From NCBI RefSeq assembly GCF_030645145.1, contig NZ_JAUSMI010000091.1, positions 1 through 39,329 on the forward strand: a DNA stretch of 39,329 bases, written 5' to 3'. Shown here one piece after another: positions 19,503-27,774 of the stretch. A model generated the notes under the pieces. The model had not been told where the DNA came from, did no database searches, and saw only the letters and a program-made list of their open reading frames with translations. The DNA comes from Microcella sp. (lineage in GTDB: Bacteria > Actinomycetota > Actinomycetes > Actinomycetales > Microbacteriaceae). Position 1 is the first letter of the stretch; each line of letters opens with the position of its first letter. The position numbers were made by a program, and so were the translations under genes.

Positions 19503-20879
19503 ATGGCCCACGACGAGCGCCCGACGCTGCGGTTCCTCGGCGGGACGGGAACGGTGACGGGGTCGCGGTTCCTGCTCGAGTCGAACGGCGCGCGCATCCT
19601 CATCGACTGCGGGCTCTTCCAGGGGTACAAGCAGCTCCGGCTGCGCAACCGGTCGCCCTTCCCGGTGCCGCCGTCGTCGATCGACGCCGTCGTGCTGACC
19701 CACGCGCACCTCGATCACTCGGGGTACCTGCCCGCCCTCGTGCGCGACGGCTTCTCGGGGCCGATCATCTGCTCGGCCGGCACCGCGGCGCTCGTCGGCC
19801 TCCTCTGGCCGGACTCGGCGCACCTCCTGGAGGAGGAGGCGCGGTTCGCGGCGCGGAAGGGGTACTCCAAGCACGAGTCGCCCGCTCCGCTCTATCGAAC
19901 GGCGGACGCCGAGAGCGCGCTCGAGAGCGTGAGCGTGCGGCGGTTCGGCGATACGATCGCGCTCCCCGGGCGGGTCGAGGCCGAGCTGCACCACGCGGGC
20001 CACATCCTCGGCGCGGCGCACGTCCGCTTCCGGGCGGGCGGGCGGGAGCTGCACGTGAGCGGCGACCTCGGCCGCGCCGACGACGCGCTCATGATCGCCC
20101 CCGAGCCGCTCGCCGCGCTGCCGCCCGCGCACGCGCTTCTCGTCGAATCCACCTACGGCGACCGCGCGCATCCGGTCACCGACCCGGCGGAGGAGCTCGC
20201 GCCGGTGCTCGAGCGCGTGCTCGGGCGGGGCGGCGTCGTGATGATCCCCGCGTTCGCGGTGGGCCGCGCGCAGGCCCTGCTCCTGCACCTGTCGCGACTG
20301 CGTCGCGCGGGCCGCATCCCCGCCGTGCCCGTCTACCTCAACAGCCCCATGGCGGTGGATGCGACGGCTCTCTACCGCGCGCACCCCGACGAGCACCGCG
20401 TCACCGGCGACGACCTCGCCGACCTGTACGAGCTCGCGACCATGGTGCGCACGGTCGACGACTCGAAGCTCCTCAACCTGCGGGGAGGACCGATGATCAT
20501 CGTCGCCGCGAGCGGCATGCTCACGGGCGGGCGGATCCTGCACCACCTCTCCGCGTACGGCGGCGACGCGCGCAACGCGATCGTGCTCACCGGGTACCAG
20601 GCGGGCGGCACGCGCGGAGCGGCTCTCGCCGGCGGGGCCGACTCGCAGCGGATCTTCGGCCGGCAGATCCCGATCGCCGCGGAGGTCGTGCAGCTGGAGA
20701 GCATGTCGGCGCACGCGGACGCGGAGCAGATCCTCTACTGGATGCGCGGCGCGCACGTCGACCGCGCCTATGTCGTGCACGGCGAGCCCGATGCCGCCGA
20801 CGTGCTGCGCTGGCGCATCGAGCGCGAGCTCGGCGTGCGCGCCCGCGTGCCCGAGCAGGGCGAGCAGGTGGAGATCTAG
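19503..20879 (+). CDS. beta-CASP metallo-beta-lactamase family RNA hydrolase
   Basis: A 458-residue member of the metallo-beta-lactamase/beta-CASP superfamily, similar in layout to CPSF73-type ribonucleases. The zinc motif HAHLDH lies at 67-72, a further ligand is in HHAGHILGAAH near 165, HVSGDLG near 190, then the beta-CASP insert with PAFAVGRAQALLLHL, VAASGMLTGGRILHHL, and a C-terminal SMSAHADAEQ and VVHGEPDA. Expected role: endo- or exonucleolytic RNA processing in the cytoplasm; it is not RNase J, which is longer. ATG 19503 is preceded by GGAGGG at a good distance. It interrupts the argS-lysA gene order on the opposite strand. Confidence 0.92.
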   Translation: MAHDERPTLRFLGGTGTVTGSRFLLESNGARILIDCGLFQGYKQLRLRNRSPFPVPPSSIDAVVLTHAHLDHSGYLPALVRDGFSGPIICSAGTAALVGLLWPDSAHLLEEEARFAARKGYSKHESPAPLYRTADAESALESVSVRRFGDTIALPGRVEAELHHAGHILGAAHVRFRAGGRELHVSGDLGRADDALMIAPEPLAALPPAHALLVESTYGDRAHPVTDPAEELAPVLERVLGRGGVVMIPAFAVGRAQALLLHLSRLRRAGRIPAVPVYLNSPMAVDATALYRAHPDEHRVTGDDLADLYELATMVRTVDDSKLLNLRGGPMIIVAASGMLTGGRILHHLSAYGGDARNAIVLTGYQAGGTRGAALAGGADSQRIFGRQIPIAAEVVQLESMSAHADAEQILYWMRGAHVDRAYVVHGEPDAADVLRWRIERELGVRARVPEQGEQVEI

Positions 20880-20904
20880 CGGATCGGCATCAGCGGGGCG
20901 CGCG

Positions 20905-21792
20905 TCAGCAGGTTCCGCGCTCGGTCAGCGCCGGCCCCTCGAGCGCGACGTCGTCGGCGCCGAGGGAGACCACGAGCGCGTCGTCCTCCACGACGACCTC
21001 CTCGAGCAGCAGTCCGCTCGGCAGATGCTCGGCGATGCACACCGACTGAGCCGAGAGCAGCCCGCCGCCGAGCCCGCCGAACTGCTCGGCGAAGCTCTCG
21101 AGGTCGAGCTCCTCATCGCCCAGGACGAGCGACGCGGGGGTGAAGCTCAGGGCCCCGTCGACGGCCGCGGGCAGGAGCCCGACACCGACCTCGAGCGGGA
21201 ACCCGAGCAGATCGAGCGTCGACCGGAACCGGATCTGGCCGCCGTCGAGCGCGACGTCGTCGATCGAGGCGCCCGAGAGCGCCCCGGCGATCGCGGCGAT
21301 GTCGCCCTCGGCGACGACGAACCGCGCATCGATGCGGTCGGTCGTCTGCGCGCGATCGGCCGGGATGCCCGTGGCCGACATCGTGAGATCACCGGTCAGG
21401 TCACCCGCGGCGATCTCGCCGGCGTCGACGTGGACGCGCTCGAAGCGACCCGTCGCGAGCTGCCACAGGACCGATCGGCCGGCGATGTCGACCTCGACCG
21501 GATGCTCGGGATCGAGGTCGAGGACGGCGCGCACCTGATCGGCGACCTCGTCGCGGATCGCCCCGCGCACGGCGCCGTCGGCGACGACCGCGCCGACGGC
21601 GAGGATGCCGAGGACGACGACGGTCGCGCCGATCGCGATCGCTGCACGGCGTCCGCTCCGCGTGCGCGTCGTCACGGGCTCCGCGGGGGGAGCGGCGGCG
21701 TCAGCGGCGCGCGCGTCCGCGAGCGTCGACGCGACGGCCTGATCGATGCGGGCGGTGGGCTCGTCGGGGTTCCTCGAGTCGTTCACGGTCAC
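20905..21792 (-). CDS. DUF2993 (LmeA-like) single-pass membrane protein
   Basis: A 295-residue protein with a cytoplasmic N-terminal tail of about 45 residues, one membrane helix (about 50-70, AIAIGATVVVLGILAVGAVV), and a large extracytoplasmic domain. The beta-rich domain repeats DUF2993 features (elements such as VEVDIAGRS, IDDVALDGGQIRF and FTPASLVLGDEELD). In mycobacteria LmeA, a DUF2993 protein, acts in lipomannan maturation; a similar envelope-lipid role is inference. The GTG start (21790-21792) overlaps the argS stop as GTGA. It ends with a Cys (RGTC). Confidence 0.8.
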   Translation of the reverse strand: MTVNDSRNPDEPTARIDQAVASTLADARAADAAAPPAEPVTTRTRSGRRAAIAIGATVVVLGILAVGAVVADGAVRGAIRDEVADQVRAVLDLDPEHPVEVDIAGRSVLWQLATGRFERVHVDAGEIAAGDLTGDLTMSATGIPADRAQTTDRIDARFVVAEGDIAAIAGALSGASIDDVALDGGQIRFRSTLDLLGFPLEVGVGLLPAAVDGALSFTPASLVLGDEELDLESFAEQFGGLGGGLLSAQSVCIAEHLPSGLLLEEVVVEDDALVVSLGADDVALEGPALTERGTC

Positions 21793-23453
21793 ATCCGCTC
21801 GGGAGCCGACACACCGAGCAGGCCGAGGCCGTTGCGCAGCACCTGGCCGGTCGCATCGGCGAGGACGCGCCGCGCGTGATGGACGGGCTCTACCGGGTCG
21901 TCGCCGACCGGCGTCACGCGGCAGACGTCGTACCACCGGTGGAACGCCGCGGCGAGCTCCTCGAGGTACCGCGCGACGCGGTGCGGCTCGCGCAGGCTCG
22001 CGGCCTGGGCGACGATGCGCGGGAACTCCGCGAGGGCGCCGAGGAGGATGCTCTCGGTCTCGTCGGTCAGGAGCTCGGCGGCGAACAGCGAACCGTCGAC
22101 GCCGGCAGCTGCGGCATTGCGCGCGACCTGGTGCGTGCGCGCGTGGGCGTACTGCACGTAGAAGACGGGGTTGTCATTCGTGCGCTTCTGCAGCAGCTCC
22201 GGGTCGAGCGTGAGCGGCGAGTCGGCCGGATACCGGGCGAGCGAGTAGCGCAGAGCATCCGTGCCCAGCCAGTCGCGCAGGTCGTCGAGCTCGATGATGT
22301 TGCCGGCGCGCTTGCTCAGGCGCGCGCCGTTGATGCTCACGAGCTGCCCGATGAGCACCTCGATGTCGTTCTCGGGGTCGTCGCCGGCCGCTCCCGCGAG
22401 CGCCTTGAGGCGGTGCACGTAGCCGTGGTGGTCCGCGCCGAGGAGGTAGATCGTGCGCGCGAAGCCGCGATCCTTCTTCGACAGGTAGTAGGCCGCGTCG
22501 GCGCCGAAGTACGTGTGGACGCCGTTGCCGCGCCGGATCACCCGATCCTTGTCGTCGCCGAAGTCGGTCGTGCGCACCCAGACGGCGTCGCCGTCGTCGA
22601 AGACGTGGCCCTGCGCCCGGAGGCGGTCGACCGCATCCTCGATCGCGGTGCGGCCGCCCTCGCCCGCCTCGTGCAGCGTGCGCTCGCTGAACCAGACGTC
22701 GAAGTGCACGTTGAAGCGCTCGAGCGATTCGCGGATCTCGCCCAGCTGCCAGCCGTAGGCGAGCTCGCGCGCGACGACCACGGCCTCCTCGCGCGGAAGG
22801 TCGGCGAGATCGGGGCGGGCCTCGAGCGCGCGGGCGCCGAGATCGGCGATGTACTGGCCGGGGTACGCGTTCTCGGGGGCGGGCTCGCCGAGCGCGGCGG
22901 CGAGCACGGATTCGCCGAACGTCTCCATCTGCGCGCCGGCGTCGTTGATGTAGAACTCGCTCGTGACCCGCGCGCCCGCCGCCTGCAGGACGCGCGCGAG
23001 CGAGTCGCCGAGAGCGGCCCAGCGGGTGTGCCCGATGTGGAGCGGCCCCGTCGGGTTCGCGGAGACGAACTCGAGGTTGATCGACTGACCGGCGAGCGCG
23101 TCGTTGCCGCCGTACGCGTCGCCCGCGGCGACGATCGCGGCCGCGAGCGCCCCGGCCGCGCCGGCCTCGAGGCGGATGTTGAGGAAGCCGGGCCCCGCGA
23201 CCTCGACGCTCGCGACGCCCTCGATCGTGCCGAACGCGGCCGCGAGCTCCTCGGCGAGCGCGCGCGGGGCGAGCCCGATGCGCTTGGCGAGCTTGAGCGC
23301 GACGCTCGTCGCCCAGTCGCCGTGGTCGCGGTTCCGCGGGCGCTCGAGCGCGATGTCGCCGACCGAGAGGGAGGCCGCGACCGCGCCGTCGCGTCGCTCG
23401 ACCGCGGCGGTGACGGCGGCGAGCAGAGACGAGGCGAGGAGGTCGGGATTCAC
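21789..23453 (-). CDS. argS: arginyl-tRNA synthetase
   Basis: Class I synthetase that charges tRNA-Arg in the cytoplasm. The 554-residue protein has the N-terminal Add-1 domain (to about 115), the signature HIGH at 139-142 (ANPTGPLHIGH), the KMSKS-equivalent loop RLSKRAGN near 370, and the C-terminal anticodon-binding DALR domain ending in NGLGLLGVSAPERM. The start is GTG (23451-23453), 6 bases after a -10-like TAGGAT. It is 31 bases downstream of a transglutaminase-like gene and near a tRNA-Arg. Confidence 0.98.
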   Translation of the reverse strand: MNPDLLASSLLAAVTAAVERRDGAVAASLSVGDIALERPRNRDHGDWATSVALKLAKRIGLAPRALAEELAAAFGTIEGVASVEVAGPGFLNIRLEAGAAGALAAAIVAAGDAYGGNDALAGQSINLEFVSANPTGPLHIGHTRWAALGDSLARVLQAAGARVTSEFYINDAGAQMETFGESVLAAALGEPAPENAYPGQYIADLGARALEARPDLADLPREEAVVVARELAYGWQLGEIRESLERFNVHFDVWFSERTLHEAGEGGRTAIEDAVDRLRAQGHVFDDGDAVWVRTTDFGDDKDRVIRRGNGVHTYFGADAAYYLSKKDRGFARTIYLLGADHHGYVHRLKALAGAAGDDPENDIEVLIGQLVSINGARLSKRAGNIIELDDLRDWLGTDALRYSLARYPADSPLTLDPELLQKRTNDNPVFYVQYAHARTHQVARNAAAAGVDGSLFAAELLTDETESILLGALAEFPRIVAQAASLREPHRVARYLEELAAAFHRWYDVCRVTPVGDDPVEPVHHARRVLADATGQVLRNGLGLLGVSAPERM

Positions 23454-23459
23454 CCTGGA

Positions 23460-23465
23460 ATCCTA
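23460..23465 (-). promoter_or_regulatory. -10 element of a probable leaderless argS promoter
   Basis: On the minus strand TAGGAT (23465 to 23460) matches TANNNT and is followed by only 6 bases before the argS GTG. No purine-rich Shine-Dalgarno lies in that space except the AGG that abuts the start. This points to a leaderless argS transcript separate from the upstream transglutaminase-like gene. Confidence 0.45.
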
Positions 23466-23484
23466 CCGAGGCGGATCGGGGCGC

Positions 23485-24321
23485 TCAGCCGAGGGCGAGC
23501 AGCTCGGTCGGCCGCTCCGGCGCGAGCTCGCTCGCCGCGGCCCGCACCCGGACGGCGGTCAGCGCGAGCGCCGAGCCGTCGCTCGCGAGGTACGCGGTGT
23601 CCGCGGCATCCCGCCCCGTCGCGATGCGCAGCATCGACCGCCTCGGTGCGCGGCCCGTCGCGTCGAGCAGCAGCCACTCGTCGCCGACAGCGACCTCGAC
23701 GACCGCGTGGAAGTCCATGGGCTCGAGCCCCGGCGCGTAGACGGAGACCACGCGCGCGGGCAGATCGGTCGCGCGCAGGAGCCCCGCGACGACGTGCGCG
23801 AAATCGCGGCAGACCCCCTGGCCTGCCTGCAGCGGCTCGGCGATGCCGTCGGTGGGTCGAGTCGACGCCCAGGAGTACTCGAGAGCGCCCGCCACCGCCT
23901 CGCGCACGGCACCGACGCGCTCGAGCGGCGGCAGGGTCGCGAACGCCCCCACGACCTCCTCGTCGACGAGCGCGGGCAGGATGTCGCTCTGCACGTATCG
24001 GCTCGGGCGCACGTCGAGGATCCGCTCGAGCGGCGTGACCGCCGCCGGCAGGGCGCGCCCGCGGACCGTCGCCTCGTACTCGACGCGGAGCGTGCCCGCG
24101 GGCGCGTCGACGGTGTGCCACCGCGTGCCGACGGGGCCCGGATGCTCCGCGACGTCGAGCGCGCGGCCGTCGACCGCGACGTGCAGGCGCTCCGATCGCG
24201 ACAGGCCATCCGCGTCGGCGACGGCGATTGCGAGCACGAGCGCCGCCGGCTCGCCGAGCACTCCCTCGAGCGCGCATCCGACCTCGCGGACGAGCGCGGT
24301 GCGGACCGACGCCGGCGTCAT
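23485..24321 (-). CDS. transglutaminase-like cysteine protease-fold protein
   Basis: A 278-residue protein with a bacterial transglutaminase-like N-terminal beta domain (about 1-100) and a transglutaminase core with an intact catalytic triad: Cys171 in GQGVCRDFAH, His205 in MDFHAVVEV and Asp220 in WLLLDATG. No signal peptide is visible, so it is probably cytoplasmic. Such proteins may cleave or cross-link peptides; the substrate is unknown. ATG at 24319-24321 is chosen because the longer reading runs into the tRNA gene. Confidence 0.88.
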   Translation of the reverse strand: MTPASVRTALVREVGCALEGVLGEPAALVLAIAVADADGLSRSERLHVAVDGRALDVAEHPGPVGTRWHTVDAPAGTLRVEYEATVRGRALPAAVTPLERILDVRPSRYVQSDILPALVDEEVVGAFATLPPLERVGAVREAVAGALEYSWASTRPTDGIAEPLQAGQGVCRDFAHVVAGLLRATDLPARVVSVYAPGLEPMDFHAVVEVAVGDEWLLLDATGRAPRRSMLRIATGRDAADTAYLASDGSALALTAVRVRAAASELAPERPTELLALG

Positions 24322-24362
24322 GGGCACATGCTCGCACGGCGCCGCGTCCGCGGGGAACCCGC

Positions 24363-24368
24363 TAGGCT
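24363..24368 (+). promoter_or_regulatory. -10 element for tRNA-Arg
   Basis: TAGGCT (TANNNT) lies 7 bases upstream of the first tRNA base, the spacing expected for a tRNA transcription start close to the mature 5' end. No clear -35 hexamer was found at 16-19 bases upstream. Confidence 0.4.
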
Positions 24369-24375
24369 GACTCTC

Positions 24376-24448
24376 GCCTCCGTAGCTCAGGGGATAGAGC
24401 ATCAGTTTCCGGTACTGAGGGCCGCAGGTTCGAATCCTGTCGGGGGCG
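24376..24448 (+). tRNA. tRNA-Arg (anticodon CCG)
   Basis: A complete 73-base cloverleaf: acceptor GCCTCCG (24376-24382) pairs with CGGGGGC (24441-24447) with one G-U; D-stem GCTC/GAGC; anticodon stem TCAGT/ACTGA around loop TTCCGGT, giving anticodon CCG; T-arm GCAGG-TTCGAAT-CCTGT; discriminator base G. It reads CGG codons, which are frequent in this GC-rich genome. CCA is not encoded. The gene lies near argS, the enzyme that charges it. Confidence 0.97.
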
Positions 24449-24467
24449 CGAGAAATCTCTTCTGTTC

Positions 24468-24483
24468 GGCCGGGTCACCGGCC
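24468..24483. terminator. inverted repeat between tRNA-Arg and the rimB-like gene
   Basis: GGCCGG (24468-24473), a GTCA loop, and CCGGCC (24478-24483) form a perfect 6-bp stem overlapping the stop of the rimB-like gene. It lies where transcription from the tRNA (plus) and the rimB-like gene (minus) converge, so it may act as a two-way terminator, although neither side has a U-tract. Confidence 0.35.
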
Positions 24484-24951
24484 CCGGTTGGCGCGGCGCA
24501 CCTCTTTGGGCGCGCGGCCGCCGAGGAACGACCGGGCCGAGTCGACCACGAAGCCGTGACGCAGCGCCTGACGGCCGATGAGCATCCGGAACCCCATCGT
24601 GTCGCGATTGCTCAGCGTGACCTCCGTCGTCACGGGGCGCCCCATGATGGCGACGTCCATGAGGACGACGAGGCGCTCCTCGACGTGGCCCGACGAGCTG
24701 CGCACGCTGCGGCGGTCGTGCACGGGGCATTCGACGAGCACGGCGTCGTCGGCCGACTCCTGCCAGGGGCGGATCCGGAACCGCACGCGCTCATCCGCGC
24801 CCTCGCCGACGAGCTCGACGTCGTAGGCGTGCACCGACGACGTGCGCGCGCCCGTGTCGAGCTTCGCCTTGATCCAGGGGATGCCCGCGCTGGGCACGGC
24901 GATCCACTCTCGCCATCCGGCGATGGTGATTGAATGGGCGGACTCCGTCAC
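24475..24951 (-). CDS. RimB-like retropepsin-fold protease (PF05618 family)
   Basis: A 158-residue protein of the family often named 'RimK/ATP-dependent zinc protease'. It has the aspartic-protease-like motif KLDTGARTSSVHA with Asp32, then the VTLSNRDTMGFRMLIGRQAL region typical of the family. In Pseudomonas the homologue RimB removes glutamates that RimK adds to ribosomal protein S6. Here the gene is divergent from a rimK homologue, with starts 25 bases apart, supporting a writer/eraser pair. The start is GTG (24949-24951) with GAGG just upstream. Its substrate in this organism is unknown. Confidence 0.85.
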   Translation of the reverse strand: MTESAHSITIAGWREWIAVPSAGIPWIKAKLDTGARTSSVHAYDVELVGEGADERVRFRIRPWQESADDAVLVECPVHDRRSVRSSSGHVEERLVVLMDVAIMGRPVTTEVTLSNRDTMGFRMLIGRQALRHGFVVDSARSFLGGRAPKEVRRANRGR

Positions 24952-24976
24952 ACCCTCATCTTGTCAGGGGCGCTCC

Positions 24977-26197
24977 ATGAAACTCGCCATCCTCTCGCGT
25001 GCCCCGCACTCGTACTCCACGCAGCGGCTGCGCGCAGCCGCCGAGCAACGCGGTCACCGCGTCAAGGTGCTCAACACGCTGCGCTTCGCCGTCGACCTCA
25101 CCGGCCCCGAGCCCGACCTCAACTACCGAGGCAAGCCGCTGTCGACCTACGACGCGATCCTGCCCCGCATCGGCAACTCGATCACCTATTTCGGCACCGC
25201 CGTCGTGCGCCAGTTCGAGCAGATGGACGTCTTCACCCCCAACACCTCCAACGGCATCAGCAACGCCCGCGACAAGCTGCGAGCCACGCAGATCCTGAGC
25301 CGACACGGCATCGGGATGCCCGCCACGGCCTTCGTGCGCAATCGCGCCGATGTGCGCCCCGCGATCGAGCGCGTGGGCGGTGCCCCCGTCGTCATCAAGC
25401 TTCTCGAGGGCACGCAGGGAATCGGCGTCATCCTCGCCCCCCAGGCCAAGGTCGCCGAGGCGATCATCGAGACGCTGCACTCGACGAACCAGAACGTGCT
25501 CATCCAGCAGTTCATCTCGGAGAGCCGCGGCCGCGACATCCGAGCCCTCGTCGTCGGCGACCGCGTCGTCGCCGCGATGCGCCGCACCGCGGAGGGCGAC
25601 GAGTTCCGCTCGAACGTGCACCGCGGCGGCTCGGTCGAGGCGGTGTCGCTCACGCCCGAGTACGAGCGTGCGGCCGTGCGCTCGGCCCAGATCATGGGGC
25701 TCCGCGTCGCGGGCGTCGACATGCTCGAGGGCAACGACGGGCCGCTCGTCATGGAGGTCAACTCCTCCCCCGGCCTCGAGGGCATCGAGCGCGCGACGAC
25801 GCTCGATGTCGCCGGCGCGATCATCGACTACATCGCGCACGAGGTCGCGTTCCCCGACATCGACGTCCGGCAGCGGCTCGCCGTCTCGACGGGCTACGGC
25901 GTCGCCGAGCTCGTCGTCCACGCGGGCGCGGACATCGTCGGCAAGACCCTCGGCGAGTCGGGCATCCTCGATCGCGACATCACGGTGCTCACCCTCAATC
26001 GCGGCACGACCGTCATTCCGAACCCCCGCGCGCGGCAGGAGCTGCACGCGGAGGACCGCCTGCTGTGCTTCGGGAAGATGGACGAGATGCGGTCGATGAC
26101 GCCGCGCCGCCGCCGCCGCGCGTCCGTCCGCCGCCTCCCGAAGGGCGCGGCCGACGCGGCGCAGGGCGCGACGCCCGCGGCGGCGATCGAGGGCTGA
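24977..26197 (+). CDS. rimK: RimK-family ATP-grasp glutamate ligase with C-terminal RCK_C-like domain
   Basis: A 406-residue ligase. Residues 1-295 match RimK: an N-terminal pre-ATP-grasp domain (KLAILSRAPHSYSTQRL), the TPNTSNGISNARDKLRA motif, ATP-grasp lysine in VVIKLLEGTQGIGVIL, and the metal site MEVNSSPGLEGIE. RimK uses ATP to join glutamate to a C-terminal carboxylate. Unlike the roughly 300-residue E. coli protein, it continues with a TrkA_C/RCK_C-like domain (about 308-372: VAELVVHAGADIVGKTLGES, then a DRLLCFGKMDEM ending) and a basic Arg/Ala tail. ATG 24977 is preceded by AGGGG. The ligand of the extra domain and the target protein are unknown. Confidence 0.9.
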   Translation: MKLAILSRAPHSYSTQRLRAAAEQRGHRVKVLNTLRFAVDLTGPEPDLNYRGKPLSTYDAILPRIGNSITYFGTAVVRQFEQMDVFTPNTSNGISNARDKLRATQILSRHGIGMPATAFVRNRADVRPAIERVGGAPVVIKLLEGTQGIGVILAPQAKVAEAIIETLHSTNQNVLIQQFISESRGRDIRALVVGDRVVAAMRRTAEGDEFRSNVHRGGSVEAVSLTPEYERAAVRSAQIMGLRVAGVDMLEGNDGPLVMEVNSSPGLEGIERATTLDVAGAIIDYIAHEVAFPDIDVRQRLAVSTGYGVAELVVHAGADIVGKTLGESGILDRDITVLTLNRGTTVIPNPRARQELHAEDRLLCFGKMDEMRSMTPRRRRRASVRRLPKGAADAAQGATPAAAIEG

Positions 26198-26218
26198 GGT
26201 CGGGCACCGCCCGCGCTG

Positions 26219-27658
26219 TCAGTCGTCGACGCGCTCGGCGTGCGCCTCGAGGAAGCGGTAGAGCTCCTGGTCGTCGACGCCGGGGAAGGTTCCGCTCGGC
26301 AACGGCGACAGGATGTGCGCGTGCAGCTTCGCGCTCGTCCACGCCTTGCCCCGCCAACGGCTCGAGAGGTCGCCCGAGGGCCGACGGCAGCACGCGGGAT
26401 CGGGACACGTCGAGACGCGGCGGTTGGTGGTCTCGCGCCCGCGGAACCACTTGGACTGCGCGAAGGGCACGCCGACCGTGATCGAGAACTCGTCGCTCGC
26501 GCTCGTCCCCGTCTGCGTCGACTCCCAGAAGGTGCCCTCGGGCGTGTCGGTGTACTGGTAGAACTCCGTCGTCCGGTTGGTGCGCGTGAACGCGACGCGC
26601 GCGCTCCAGTGGCGGCACACGAGCTGGCCCTCGACCGAGCCGGTGACGTCGACGGGCAGGCGGAGCCCGTCGTTCTCGTACGCCTTGTACACCGCGCCGT
26701 CGTCGCCGACGCGCAGGAAGTGCAGCGTGAGGTCGAGGTGCGAGGTCGCGAGGTTCGTCAGGCGCAGCGCCGCCGCCTCGTGGGTGACGCCGAACGCGTC
26801 GCGGAAGTCCTCGACCGCGATGTTGCGATCGGCCTTGGCCTGCGAGAGGAACGCCACGGACTGCTCGCGCGGCATGAGGCACGCGGCGGCGAAGTAGTTG
26901 ATCTCGAGCCGCTGGCGCAGGAACTCGGCGTAGGTGCGGGGCACCTCGTGGCTGAGCAGCCGGTGCGCGATCGCCTGCAGCGCCATCGACCGGAGGCCGT
27001 GCCCGCCCGGGATCGATGCCGGCGGGAGGTAGATGCGCCCGTTCTCCAGGTCGATGACCGAGCGGGCCGAGTGCGGGAGGTCGCCGACGTGCACGAGCTC
27101 GAACCCGAGCTTCTTCGCCATGAGGCCGACCTCGCGGTGCGTGAGGGCGCCGGTCGTGTGGCCCGTCTCGCGCACCGTCCGCTCGGCGAGCTCCTCGATG
27201 TCGGGCAGGTAGTTGTCGAGGGTGCGCATGCGGTGGCGGAGCTCGGTGTTGGCGCGTCGCGCCTCCTCCGGCGTCGCGATCGTCTGGCGCTCGCGCTCGA
27301 CGAGCTCGCGATGGAGGCCGACGAGGGCCTCGAGCACCTCATCGCTCATCGCGCGCGACGCGCGCACAGCGGGAAGCCCGAGCGAGGCGTAGAGGGTCGA
27401 CCGCTGGGCCCGCTCGAGCTCGATCTCGAGCGCGGCGCGATGCGACGGGGGCGTCTCCTCCAGAAGATCGGCGAGCGCAACGCCGAGCGCCTCGGCGATC
27501 GCCGTGAGGAGGGTGATGCGCGGCTCGCGGCGCCCGTTCTCCATGAGCGAGAGCTGACTGCCCGCGACGCCCACGCGCTCGCCGAGCTGATCGAGAGTGA
27601 GGCCGGCTGCCGACCGGAAGTGGCGGATGCGCTGGCCGAGGGTGACGAGGTCGCTCAT
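26219..27658 (-). CDS. RamB/ScfR-type transcriptional regulator
   Basis: A 479-residue regulator: an XRE-type helix-turn-helix at about 8-62 (TLDQLGERVGVAGSQLSLMENGRREP region), a central IrrE/ImmA-like (DUF955) domain with degenerate AIAHRLLSHE in place of HExxH, and a C-terminal DUF2083 domain with a cysteine-rich CPDPACC segment. This is the architecture of RamB and other short-chain fatty acyl-CoA regulators that control acetate, propionate and glyoxylate genes. It is transcribed away from PEP carboxykinase, with an inverted repeat between them. Autoregulation and control of the neighbour are inferred. Confidence 0.9.
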   Translation of the reverse strand: MSDLVTLGQRIRHFRSAAGLTLDQLGERVGVAGSQLSLMENGRREPRITLLTAIAEALGVALADLLEETPPSHRAALEIELERAQRSTLYASLGLPAVRASRAMSDEVLEALVGLHRELVERERQTIATPEEARRANTELRHRMRTLDNYLPDIEELAERTVRETGHTTGALTHREVGLMAKKLGFELVHVGDLPHSARSVIDLENGRIYLPPASIPGGHGLRSMALQAIAHRLLSHEVPRTYAEFLRQRLEINYFAAACLMPREQSVAFLSQAKADRNIAVEDFRDAFGVTHEAAALRLTNLATSHLDLTLHFLRVGDDGAVYKAYENDGLRLPVDVTGSVEGQLVCRHWSARVAFTRTNRTTEFYQYTDTPEGTFWESTQTGTSASDEFSITVGVPFAQSKWFRGRETTNRRVSTCPDPACCRRPSGDLSSRWRGKAWTSAKLHAHILSPLPSGTFPGVDDQELYRFLEAHAERVDD

Positions 27659-27673
27659 GCCTTGACAATACCG

Positions 27674-27691
27674 AAAGAACAGCCGTTCTTT
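27674..27691. promoter_or_regulatory. probable operator between ramB-like gene and pckG
   Basis: AAAGAAC (27674-27680), spacer AGCC, GTTCTTT (27685-27691): a perfect 7-bp inverted repeat that is strikingly AT-rich for this genome. It begins 16 bases upstream of the regulator start and overlaps the plus-strand TTGACA (27662-27667) promoter region, so binding could control both directions. A RamB-type protein is the obvious candidate to bind it. Confidence 0.55.
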
Positions 27692-27774
27692 AAGCCCTGA
27701 CCGCGGATAACCCCGTCTTCTGGGGGGACATCATTGGCGTAACAGGGATTCCTTCCCAGGACGGAGAGACGAAC

